Positions 15,937 through 24,087 of a DNA stretch of 64,000 nucleotides are shown here, piece by piece; the stretch's first letter is position 1, and every line of letters begins with the position of its first letter. The notes under the pieces were generated by a model that was not told the DNA's origin, did no database searches, and saw only the letters and a list, made by a program, of their open reading frames with translations. The translations under genes were made by a program, and so were the position numbers. The stretch is from Streptomyces tendae (GTDB lineage Bacteria; Actinomycetota; Actinomycetes; Streptomycetales; Streptomycetaceae): contig NZ_BMUY01000005.1 of assembly GCF_014650435.1 (NCBI RefSeq), positions 466,626-530,625 on the forward strand, in the 5' to 3' direction.

Positions 15937-16535
15937 TTGGCGCCGACTCCTTCTTCCTCGGTGCTGTCGCGCTGGGTGAGCGAGAGGAACACGTCGTCCA
16001 GCGAGGGCTTGGACATGGACACCGATCCGATGTCCAGACCGGCGCCTTCGATGCGGCTCATCATCGAGATCACGTAGCGCATGTCGTCGGTGGAGACGCT
16101 GAGAGTCATGGCCTCCTCGTCGCAGACGACTCTCTCCCCCTCGGCCAGGTCACGGGCCTTCGCGAAGTCCGCGGCGGCGCGGAAGCCCATCTCCAGGCGT
16201 TCGTTGCCGACGTCCTGCTTGAGCTCGGCCGAGGTGCCTTCGGCGACGATGCGGCCCTGGTCGATGACGGCGATCCGGTCCGCCAGCTCGTCGGCCTCCT
16301 CCAGGTACTGCGTCGTCAGGAAGACCGTCGTGCCCCGCGCCCGGAATTCCTCGACCGCGTCCCACATGGTTCTGCGGCTGCGCGGGTCGAGGCCGACCGT
16401 GGGTTCGTCGAGGAAGAGCACGGGGGGCACGGTGATCAGGGAGATCGCGAGGTCAAGGCGGCGCCGCATGCCTCCCGAGTACGTCTTGACGGGACGGTCA
16501 CCGGCCTCGACCAGGTCGAACTGCTCCAGGAGTTG
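15933..16535 (-). pseudogene. DrrA-like ABC ATPase lacking its N-terminal half
   Basis: Homology begins abruptly near 16535 with LLEQFDLVEAGDRPVKTYSGGMRRR. The signature YSGGM, Walker B VLFLDEPTVGLDP and the DrrA-type TTQYLEEADEL follow, with a normal C-terminal domain. Roughly 130-150 residues including Walker A and the Q-loop are absent. No usable start precedes the ATG at 16469. The break lies three bases from a palindrome that would be its operator, so a deletion joined the promoter to the middle of the gene. A product could not bind ATP normally. Confidence 0.85.
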
Positions 16536-16537
16536 GA

Positions 16538-16560
16538 AACTGTTTACTGCGTAAACAGTT
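16538..16560. promoter_or_regulatory. Perfect TetR-type operator
   Basis: Arms AACTGTTTAC and GTAAACAGTT are perfectly complementary around TGC. The site is 55 bases upstream of the TetR start and directly abuts the broken ATPase gene. TATCCTATAC just to the right may hold the promoter -10. This is the expected autoregulated operator of a TetR-DrrAB unit. Confidence 0.75.
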
Positions 16561-16614
16561 CTGCTTATCCTATACGCAGTTACGTGCGGAGCGTCAACCT
16601 CACGGGAGACTCAC

Positions 16615-17382
16615 ATGACCACCGACAGCCTCGACCTGCTGTGGGGGGACGGCGCCGCGCGCAGGCGCGGGCCGAAGCCCGCGCTCAGCGTGGAGAAGAT
16701 CGTCCGCGCCGCCATCGACATCGCCGACGCCGAAGGCCTGGACGTGGTGTCGATCCAGCGGGTGGCGGGCCGCCTCGGCTGCTCCACGATGGCCCTGTAC
16801 CGGCACGTGCCGGGCAAGAGCCAACTCATCGACGTCATGATGGACACCGCTGCCAGCCCGCCGCCCGACCTGTCGGCGGCTCAGGGCTGGCGAGCCCGGA
16901 TCGAGCTCTGGGTGCAGGCCCTGTGGGCCCGCTACCAGCAACACCCGTGGATGCTCCGGGTCCAGGTCAGCGGTCCGCCGCTCGGCCCCAACCAGCTGTC
17001 CTGGCTGGAGGCTTCACTGAGCGCACTCGCCGACACCGGCCTGACCCACGACGAGATGCTCGCCACCAGCCTCTTCCTCAACGGAGCCGTCACGGGCCTG
17101 GCCCGGCTCTCCACCGACGTCGCGCAGGCAGCCGAGAGCACCGGCGTGCCCGCCGAGGAGGCCGGCGCACAGTACGTCCGGACCCTGGAGACCCTGATCG
17201 ACACCGAGCGTTTCCCCGTCCTGACCGATGTCGTGCGCACGGGCGCGATGCGGCCGGCGAGCGACGCGCGCGGCGCCGATGTACCCGACTTCCACTTCGG
17301 ACTCCAACAGCTCCTGGACGGCCTCGATGCCCGCATTCAGCGCCGGAAGGCCGAACGGCGGGAGGCCGCCGAAGAGGAGTGA
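16615..17382 (+). CDS. TetR-family regulator of the transporter remnant
   Basis: A 255-residue repressor with an N-terminal HTH (KIVRAAIDIADAEGLDVVSIQRVAGRLGCSTMALYRHVPGK). The C-terminal domain is of the tetracycline-repressor-like type common beside DrrAB exporters. The ATG at 16615 follows GGGAG at seven-base spacing. It is divergent from the truncated ATPase with a palindrome between, which shows its original targets. The gene itself looks intact. Confidence 0.9.
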   Translation: MTTDSLDLLWGDGAARRRGPKPALSVEKIVRAAIDIADAEGLDVVSIQRVAGRLGCSTMALYRHVPGKSQLIDVMMDTAASPPPDLSAAQGWRARIELWVQALWARYQQHPWMLRVQVSGPPLGPNQLSWLEASLSALADTGLTHDEMLATSLFLNGAVTGLARLSTDVAQAAESTGVPAEEAGAQYVRTLETLIDTERFPVLTDVVRTGAMRPASDARGADVPDFHFGLQQLLDGLDARIQRRKAERREAAEEE

Positions 17383-17386
17383 GCCC

Positions 17387-17727
17387 CGCCGGGCACGGAC
17401 CGATGGCCGGCCGCCCGCCTCTCCAGCTCCGGCACCACCTGGCTCGAGCTCGGCACGGCAAGCTGGTCCTCGCGGACTTCCCGTGCGGCGGCCAGGAAGG
17501 ACGGCTCGGCCAGCGGCTGACGCCGCAGCAGCTCGGTGCAGAAGCCGTACATGCGGGAGATGTAATCCATCCCGAAGAGCAGCCGCGCATGCGCCGCCCC
17601 CGCACGACAGGGCCACCACCGGCCCGGCGAAGGTGAGGGCGTCCCAGATCACCGGATCCGGCCGCCACCGGCCCGCGAACTCCACCAGATCGTCCACCAT
17701 GGACTGCCCCGTGAACAGGACACGCAT
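17387..17727 (-). pseudogene. Macrolide-type glycosyltransferase remnant
   Basis: The reading begins MRVLFTGQSM, then DDLVEFAGRWRPDPVIWDAL and TFAGPVVA, which match the N-terminal domain of EryCIII/DesVII-type glycosyltransferases but with over 100 residues missing after the first strand. Near 17605 the frame shifts by one and continues as AHARLLFGMDYISRMYGF, the next block of the same domain. The C-terminal sugar-nucleotide domain is absent. This is a dead copy with one internal deletion, one frameshift and a 3' truncation. Confidence 0.72.
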
Positions 17728-18050
17728 GGGTTCTCCACGGACGCTCAGGGGGAATGTCAGCACTGCAGGTAGGACCGCCACACGCCGGTACCCCTAATTC
17801 CCCCTGCCCCGTGGAGGGTTACCGACCCTCGTGCGGACCGGTCAGTGCCTTTTGCGGATCATCCGCCGGGGCAGCGGGTCGGTGGTGACCCGGCGGCGGG
17901 CGCAGACGGTGCTGCCGTCCTTCTTGCGTATCCGTAGTGCCCGTGCCCGTATGTACGCGCGGTGGCCGCGGTCCCTAGGTTGCCGGCATCGGCCGGCCGC
18001 GCCTCGGCGCGTGCCCCCCTTCGGCCGTTCGTCGCACCAGGGAGCCTGCC
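17728..18050. other. Intergenic region between the relict island and core genes
   Basis: No convincing gene. A minus-strand open stretch ending at 17842 carries a basic peptide (RKKDGSTVCARRRV) but has no usable start. Short inverted repeats occur near 17800. The ribosome site for the next gene (GGGAG) is at the right end. Confidence 0.5.
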
Positions 18051-18659
18051 TTGCCCAACTCGGTCTTCGATCCGTGTCCCGCGGCGTCGCACACGGCGTC
18101 CTTCCTGCTTCCCGCGGTGCCCTCCGCCGTACGCGAGGGCCGCCACCGGGTCGGTACGGCGCTGCTCTCCCGGGGCCTCGGTCTGGACGAGGACTCCTCC
18201 TGGTCACTCACCGTGGTCTGCGGCGAGCTGCTCGCCCGCGCGGTACGGCGGGCGGCCGGAGAAGCGCCCGGACCGGCCGGGCGGCTCGCGGTGGGCGTCG
18301 ACGTGGACGGCGACCAGCTCATCGTCGACGTGTGCGAAGTGCCCGGCGGCGCCACGCCGCCCGCCCGTGCCGGTCGCGCGCTCCCCGACGCGACCGACCC
18401 CCACGACGCCCGGGAGGAGGACGGCTGGGGCCGCGCCCTGATCGACGCCCACTGCACGGCGCACGGCACCGAGCACACACCCGACGGACCGCGGTACTGG
18501 GCCGTCGTCACGCTTCCCGGCGGGGCCTTCCCGGGTCCGTCGTCGGCCGTGGAACGCCTGGGGAGCACGCGCTGGATGGTGGAGCCCGCGGGCGCGGCCC
18601 TTGCCGCGGCGGGTGTCCGCATGGTCAGGATGGGGAAGCAGGACGTCCCGTACGCCTAG
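18051..18659 (+). CDS. Degenerate RsbW/anti-sigma-like ATPase-fold protein
   Basis: A 202-residue protein with the outline of small GHKL (HATPase_c_2) anti-sigma kinases common in streptomycetes: a start like ASFLLPAVPSAVREGRHRVGTAL, a central VVCGELLARAV where canonical members have SELVTNA with the Mg-binding Asn, and GWGRALIDAHCTAHG where GRGL would be. The Asn is missing, so ATP binding is doubtful. The TTG start is supported by GGGAG at seven-base spacing. It lies 56 bases before the LAL regulator on the same strand and may form an operon with it. Confidence 0.72.
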   Translation: MPNSVFDPCPAASHTASFLLPAVPSAVREGRHRVGTALLSRGLGLDEDSSWSLTVVCGELLARAVRRAAGEAPGPAGRLAVGVDVDGDQLIVDVCEVPGGATPPARAGRALPDATDPHDAREEDGWGRALIDAHCTAHGTEHTPDGPRYWAVVTLPGGAFPGPSSAVERLGSTRWMVEPAGAALAAAGVRMVRMGKQDVPYA

Positions 18660-18715
18660 GACGCTCGCCCGGAGCGGGGCGGCGCGTCCTCGGCCGCGCG
18701 GGCCGACGGAAAGCG

Positions 18716-21442
18716 ATGGTCGACGACATGACCGCTGTGCGACGGTCCTCCTGGCTGACCCCCCTGCGTCGGGCGCTCGGCGGGAACGGCTCGGTCCTGG
18801 TTCTCGTGGAGGGCTCCGCGGGCCTGGGCAAGACTCGTGCACTGCACGGCCTGAGCGGTCTGCCGGAGGCGGCCGAGGCCCGTCGGACCCTGTGGCGGTG
18901 CGGCGCGGCGCAGGAGCCGCCGGAGACGGGAGGGGGCCCCGCCCTGCTGCTGGTCGACGACGCGCACCGGGCCACGCCGCAGGAGAGGGAGTGGCTGCGC
19001 GAGGTCCTGGAGCGGCCGTGGGAGGGGCTGGCGGCCGTGGTGGCCTACCGCCCCGAGGAGTTGGGCACGGCCGGTCTGCCGTTGGGCGCGCCGGCCGTGT
19101 CCTATCCCCCCGGTCTCGCGGTCTTCCGGCACCGGCTGCGCGCCTGGGGTGTGGACCGTGTACGCCGGGCCGCCTCGGAGGTCCTGGGCGAGCAGGCGAC
19201 GCACGAGGCCGTCACCCGGCTGCACGCGTGTTCCGGCGGGGTGCCGCAGGTGGTGGCCGACCTGCTCGGCGCGCTGACCGCGGGTACGGGCTCCCGGTGC
19301 ACGGCCGCCGACATCGACGCGGCCGGCGTGCCGGTCAGGCTGGCCGAACTGGTGCTGAGCCGTACCGACGCGCTGACCGCGGCGGACCGGCCCGTCGTGT
19401 GGGCGGCCGCGGTGCTGGGCGAGCCGGCCGGCCGGGACGAACTGCTGTCCGTGGCGGGCATGGACGGCGCGCGCGGCCGTGCCGCGTTGCTCGAGGCCCT
19501 GGCCGGGGCGGCGCTGTCGGAGGTGTCGCAGGGGCGCTACGGGTTCTCCGTGCCGCTCGCCGCGACGGCCGTGCGCGAGCGGGTGCCCGGGCCGGTGCGC
19601 GAGGAGTTGCACGGGCGGGCGGCGCGGGTGCTCGCCCGCCGCCGGCCGGTGCCCTGGGCGGAGGTGGCCCGGCACCGCGGGGCCGCGGGCCGGCGCAAGA
19701 GCTGGCTCAAGGCGGTGGAGAAGGCCGCCCTGGCAGCGGTGGAGGCGGTACATCACCAGGAGGCGATCGGCCTCCTGGAGCGGACGCTCGCGGTGCCCGA
19801 GGTCCCCGCGCGGTACCGGGCCCGGCTGGCGCCGCTGCTGGCCCGCAGTGCCGTCATCGGGCTGCGCTCCGACCAGACGGTGGAGGTGCTCACGCAGGCC
19901 GTCCGCGACCCCGGCCTGCCGGTGGACGTCAAGGGCCAACTGCGCCTGGACCTCGGCCTGATGCTGGCCAACCAGGTCGGGGACCTGGCCGCCGGGATGC
20001 GCGAGCTGGAGGCGGCGGTCGAGGAGCTGGGCGAGGTGCGTCCGGCGCTGACCTCACGGGCGATGGTGGCGCTGGCCATGCCGGAGTGGCCGACCGGGAC
20101 GCTGGCGGGGCACCGGGAGTGGCTGCGCCGGGCGGCCGGACTCGCCCGCGCCGGCGACAGCGAGGTGGCGCGGGCCGCCGTCGCCGCCAACCACGCCTCC
20201 CTGGCCGTCGCCTGCGGTGACCCGCAGGCCCGGGAACTGGTGGCGGCCCTGCCCGTCGACGGCCCCCCGGCCGGCTGCCGGGAGCACGCGGCGCGCGGAC
20301 TGTGCAACGCCGCGGACGCCGCCCTCTGGCGGGGCTCGTACCGGTGGGGCGAGGAGCTGATGTCGGCGGGGCTGGACCTCGCTGCCCGTATCGGTGCCTC
20401 GTACACCGAGCAGACCGCGCAGGGCACCCGGCTGCTCCTTGACTGGTGGGCCGGGCGGTGGGACGGGCTGGGTGAGCGGTGCGAGCGGTTCGTCGCGGAC
20501 ACGGCCGACATGCCCGTGGTGGCGGCGGACGCCCACCTGGTGCGGGGCATGCTGGCCTTCGTCCAGGGGGACTGGACGCAGGCGGTGCACTGGCTGACGG
20601 CGCTCGGCGCGCCCGCGCCGGAGTGCACCCGCATGCCGTTGGCCGCGGCCACGGCGGGCACGCTGATCCGTCTCGCCCTGGTCCGCGACGACCCGCCGGC
20701 CGCGGCGGAGCAGGCCAGGGCGGCCTGGGCGGCCGTGGCGGAGAAGGGCATCTGGGCGTGGGCGGCGGAGCTGGCCCCCTGGGCGGTCGAGGCGGTGGCC
20801 CGGGCGGGGGACGCCGCGGCCGCCCGTCGGATGACCGCGGAGTTCGTGCGGGGGCTGGCGGGTCAGGACGCGCCGTCCGCCCGGGCCGCCGTCGCCTGGA
20901 GCCGGGCCGCGCTGGAGGAGCGCGAGGGCCGCCGCCCGGAAGCGGCCGGGTCGTACCGGCAGGCCGCGGCCGCCTACCGGGAGCTGTCCCGCCCCTACGC
21001 CTGGGCCCTGACGACCGAGGGCGCGGCTCGCTGCTCACTCCTCGACGGCGCGGAACACTCCGGTGCGCCCGACGAGGCGGCCCGCGGCGGCGCGGACGGC
21101 ACCGCCGGCGAGGACGGCGGGCGGGCCCACGCCGTCGCGTCGTTGCGGCGCTGCGTCGAGCAGTACACGGAACTCGGCGCGGTCTACGACGCCGCCCGGG
21201 CCCGCACCCTGTTGCGCTCCCACCAGCCCCCGGAGGTCCGCCGGCCGGGCCGCCCCGCGTTCGACGACCGGCTCTCCCCCAGGGAGCGCGAGGTGGCGGA
21301 ACTCGCGGCGCGCGGCCTGATGAACCGTGAGATCGCGGTGGTGCTGCACCTCTCGCCCCGGACGGTGGAGCAGCATGTCGCCCGTGCCCTGCGGAAGACG
21401 GGTGCCCTGTCCCGCCGCGACCTCCTGCGCACGGCCCCCTGA
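18716..21442 (+). CDS. Large LuxR-family (LAL-type) ATP-binding regulator
   Basis: A 908-residue regulator. The N-terminal STAND/AAA module has Walker A GSAGLGKT and Walker B LLLVDDAH. The middle is a long array of helical TPR-like repeats. The C-terminus is a LuxR HTH (LSPREREVAELAARGLMNREIAVVLHLS, then TVEQHV). LAL regulators activate secondary metabolism or carbon-use genes on signal and ATP binding. Starts at 18716 and 18728 are both ATG; GGAAAG favours the first. Target genes cannot be told; its neighbours are an anti-sigma-like gene and a peptidase. Confidence 0.9.
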   Translation: MVDDMTAVRRSSWLTPLRRALGGNGSVLVLVEGSAGLGKTRALHGLSGLPEAAEARRTLWRCGAAQEPPETGGGPALLLVDDAHRATPQEREWLREVLERPWEGLAAVVAYRPEELGTAGLPLGAPAVSYPPGLAVFRHRLRAWGVDRVRRAASEVLGEQATHEAVTRLHACSGGVPQVVADLLGALTAGTGSRCTAADIDAAGVPVRLAELVLSRTDALTAADRPVVWAAAVLGEPAGRDELLSVAGMDGARGRAALLEALAGAALSEVSQGRYGFSVPLAATAVRERVPGPVREELHGRAARVLARRRPVPWAEVARHRGAAGRRKSWLKAVEKAALAAVEAVHHQEAIGLLERTLAVPEVPARYRARLAPLLARSAVIGLRSDQTVEVLTQAVRDPGLPVDVKGQLRLDLGLMLANQVGDLAAGMRELEAAVEELGEVRPALTSRAMVALAMPEWPTGTLAGHREWLRRAAGLARAGDSEVARAAVAANHASLAVACGDPQARELVAALPVDGPPAGCREHAARGLCNAADAALWRGSYRWGEELMSAGLDLAARIGASYTEQTAQGTRLLLDWWAGRWDGLGERCERFVADTADMPVVAADAHLVRGMLAFVQGDWTQAVHWLTALGAPAPECTRMPLAAATAGTLIRLALVRDDPPAAAEQARAAWAAVAEKGIWAWAAELAPWAVEAVARAGDAAAARRMTAEFVRGLAGQDAPSARAAVAWSRAALEEREGRRPEAAGSYRQAAAAYRELSRPYAWALTTEGAARCSLLDGAEHSGAPDEAARGGADGTAGEDGGRAHAVASLRRCVEQYTELGAVYDAARARTLLRSHQPPEVRRPGRPAFDDRLSPREREVAELAARGLMNREIAVVLHLSPRTVEQHVARALRKTGALSRRDLLRTAP

Positions 21443-21470
21443 GGTCCGCGGCTTCGTCCGTGCCGTGGGC

Positions 21471-22883
21471 TCAGCCCGCGAAGCGGGCCATCCATGCCTC
21501 GACCTCGTCCGCGCTGCGCGGCAGACCCGCCGACAGGTTCTCGTGGCCGTCCTCGGTGACGACCAGGTCGTCCTCGATCCGCACGCCGATGCCGCGCCAC
21601 TCCTCGGGCACCGTCAGGTCGTCCGCCTGGAAGTACAGGCCCGGCTCGACGGTCAGGCACATGCCCGGCTCCAGCAGGCCGTCCACGTACTCCTCCGTGC
21701 GGGCCCGCGCGCAGTCGTGGACGTCCAGGCCCAGCATGTGACCGGTGCCGGCCATGGTGAAGCGACGCTGCAGACCGAGCTCGTACGCCCGCTCGGCGGG
21801 GCCCTCGATGAAGCCCCACTCCACCAGCCGTGCCGCCAGGTGGCGTTGGGCGGCCTCGTGGAAGTCGCGGTACGCGGCGCCCGGCTTGACCGTCGCGATC
21901 CCGGCCTCCTGGGCCTCGTACACCGCGTCGTAGACCTTCCGCTGCAGGGGCGTGAAGGTGCCGCTGATCGGCAGGGTGCGGGTGACGTCGGCGGTGTAGA
22001 GGGAGCGCGTCTCCACACCGGCGTCCAGGAGCAGCAGGTCCCCCGGGCGGACCGGGCCGTCGTTGTCCGTCCAGTGCATGATCGTGGCGTGCTCGCCCGC
22101 GGCGCAGATCGTGCCGTATCCGACCGCGTTGCCCTCCAGGCGCGCCCGGCGGAAGAAGGTGCCCTCCAGCCACCGCTCCGACGAGGCGACCGCCCGGGAC
22201 AACTCGCCCACGACGTCGGTGAAGCCGCGCACCGTGGAGTCCACCGCCTTGCGCAGCTCCCCGAGTTCCCAGGCGTCCTTGACCAGGCGCAGGTCGCTCA
22301 GCGCGTCCTCCAGCGCGGCGTCGCGCTCGGCGTCGGTGGTGACGGCCGCCTCCAGGGCGGGGTCGACCCCGCGCACGATCCGGGTCGGCACACCCCGGGT
22401 GGCGGCCAGGTCGGCGGCCGCGGTGCGCACGTCGCGGCACGGCAGGCCGAGCACGCGCTCCGACTCGGCCAGCGAGCGGCGCCGGCCGGTCCACAGTTCG
22501 GCGTGGGCGCCGGTCCAGAACTCGTCGTCGTCGCGGCTGTCCCTGGGCAGTTGGTAGCAGTAGGCGTCGTGTCCGCCCTCCGCGCGGGGCTCCAGGACCA
22601 GGGCCCCGTCCCGGGCCTGGTCGCCGGTCAGGTGCACGTAGCCCGAGTACGGCCTGAACGGGTAGGTGTCGTCGTTCGAGCGGACCTTGAGGTTGCCCGA
22701 GGGGACCACCAGCCGCTCGCCGGGGAACCGCGCGGAGAGCGCGGCTCGGCGGCGGGCCGCGTACGGGGCCTGTTCGGCGGGCTGGAGGTCGTGCCGCTCC
22801 GTGTCCGCCCAGCCCGTGCGCATCAGGGCGGACAGCTCCGCCGAGAGCTTCGGGTACAGGCTGTTCTTCCGACGGTTCGCCAC
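21471..22883 (-). CDS. pepP: Aminopeptidase P (M24B metallopeptidase)
   Basis: It removes N-terminal residues preceding proline. The 470-residue cytoplasmic enzyme has an N-terminal AMP_N domain and a pita-bread catalytic domain. The dinuclear metal ligands are visible: LLLDAGVE, YTADVTRT, GTGHMLGLDVHD, CLTVEPGLYF and GVRIEDDLVVT. The GTG at 22883 is preceded by AAGGAAGG; longer upstream readings are not supported. It is divergent from a regulator gene, with 123 bases between the starts. Confidence 0.95.
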   Translation of the reverse strand: MANRRKNSLYPKLSAELSALMRTGWADTERHDLQPAEQAPYAARRRAALSARFPGERLVVPSGNLKVRSNDDTYPFRPYSGYVHLTGDQARDGALVLEPRAEGGHDAYCYQLPRDSRDDDEFWTGAHAELWTGRRRSLAESERVLGLPCRDVRTAAADLAATRGVPTRIVRGVDPALEAAVTTDAERDAALEDALSDLRLVKDAWELGELRKAVDSTVRGFTDVVGELSRAVASSERWLEGTFFRRARLEGNAVGYGTICAAGEHATIMHWTDNDGPVRPGDLLLLDAGVETRSLYTADVTRTLPISGTFTPLQRKVYDAVYEAQEAGIATVKPGAAYRDFHEAAQRHLAARLVEWGFIEGPAERAYELGLQRRFTMAGTGHMLGLDVHDCARARTEEYVDGLLEPGMCLTVEPGLYFQADDLTVPEEWRGIGVRIEDDLVVTEDGHENLSAGLPRSADEVEAWMARFAG

Positions 22884-23006
22884 GTCGTGCACCTTCCTTC
22901 GCCGATTCTTCCGCCGGACGGTACCGAGTCCCGGCAGGCTGCGGGGCTCAGGAGTGCCAGTGGCACTGATCGGCCACCACGGACCGGCGGGGCCGATAAT
23001 CGACTC

Positions 23007-23990
23007 ATGGTGAACGAGAAGCTCGGCGAGTCCCTGCGCGTGCTGGGGCTCGATCCCACGGCCTGCCGGGTCTATCTGGCCCTGCTGGAGCTGTCCCCCG
23101 CACCGCTGGAGGCGATCGGCGCGGCGACCGGCCTGAGCGGGGCCCGGCTCGGCGCCGCGTACGCGACCCTTGCGGACACCGGCCTGGCCAGTGCCGCGGC
23201 CGGGGACACGGACGTGGTGGCTCCGGTGCCCCCCGCGGCGGGTCTGGAGGTGCTCGCCCGGCACCGGGCGGCCGAGCTGGAGGAGTCGCGCGTCGCGGTC
23301 GGGGGCGCGTTCGAGTCGTTCAGGCGCCGACGGCTCGCCGCCTACAACGACGACCTCGTCGAGGTCGTCACCGGGGAGGCCATCGGACCGCGGATGCGCC
23401 AGGCGTGGGCCAGTGCCCGCGAGCAGATCCGGCAGTTCGAGTCCCCGCCCTACGTCCACCTGCCGGGCGCGACCGACGACGCCCTCGCGACGCTGGCCCG
23501 CGGGGTGACGCAGCGCGTCGTCTACGCGCGCGAGGCGCTGGAGCTGCCCGGACAGCTCGAGCACGTCATCGAACCCTGCGTCGAGGCGGGCGAGCAGGCC
23601 AGGGTGCTGCCGTCGGTACCGGTCAAGCTGCTGATCATCGACGAGGCGTACGCGCTGGTGTCCTTGTCGATCAAGGACGTCGATGTGCACAACACCATGC
23701 TGGTGGTGCAGCCCTGCGGTCTGCTCTCCGCGCTGGCGGCGCTGTTCGAGCAGACCTGGCGCGACGCCGTCCCGCTGCACGGAGTCGCGGCCCGCCCCGC
23801 CGGGCTCCCGTCGGCCGACCGGCGCCTGCTGCGGCTCCTGGCCGGTGGCGCGACCGACGAGGTGGCCGCCCGCGAGCTGGGCATCAGCCGACGCACGCTG
23901 TTCCGGCGGCTGCAGGTCCTCATGGCCCGCCTCGGCGCGGCGAACCGCTTCCAGTTGGCCCTGCAGGCCCAGCGCGCGGGCTGGCTGTGA
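23007..23990 (+). CDS. TrmB/LuxR-like two-HTH transcriptional regulator
   Basis: A 327-residue regulator. The N-terminal 70 residues form a TrmB-type winged helix (LGLDPTACRVYLALLELSPAPLEAIGAATGLS). The centre (FESPPYVHLPGA to LLIIDEAYALVSL) resembles a PLD-like sensor fold. The C-terminus is a LuxR-like HTH (ADRRLLRLLAGGATDEVAARELGISRRTLFRRL). This architecture is frequent in streptomycetes. Targets are unknown; the divergent aminopeptidase gene is the only local candidate. Confidence 0.83.
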   Translation: MVNEKLGESLRVLGLDPTACRVYLALLELSPAPLEAIGAATGLSGARLGAAYATLADTGLASAAAGDTDVVAPVPPAAGLEVLARHRAAELEESRVAVGGAFESFRRRRLAAYNDDLVEVVTGEAIGPRMRQAWASAREQIRQFESPPYVHLPGATDDALATLARGVTQRVVYAREALELPGQLEHVIEPCVEAGEQARVLPSVPVKLLIIDEAYALVSLSIKDVDVHNTMLVVQPCGLLSALAALFEQTWRDAVPLHGVAARPAGLPSADRRLLRLLAGGATDEVAARELGISRRTLFRRLQVLMARLGAANRFQLALQAQRAGWL

Positions 23991-24004
23991 GCCCGCCACG
24001 CCGT

Positions 24005-24032
24005 GACCCCCGCCCGGTCCCGGACGGGGGTC
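24005..24032. terminator. Hairpin between convergent genes
   Basis: GACCCCCG (24005-24012) pairs with CGGGGGTC (24025-24032), with a partly paired inner loop. It lies just past the regulator stop and before the end of the convergent protease gene. Confidence 0.5.
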
Positions 24033-24087
24033 GTCGACGTGGTCGGCAGCGCAGCGGCGTCTTCACGACGCCGTACGGGCCGTCGGC

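Noticed and set aside
17842..18207. Minus-strand small open frame with a basic C-terminus
   Set aside because: No ATG, GTG or TTG with a ribosome site near the plausible part, and the rest overlaps the anti-sigma-like gene.
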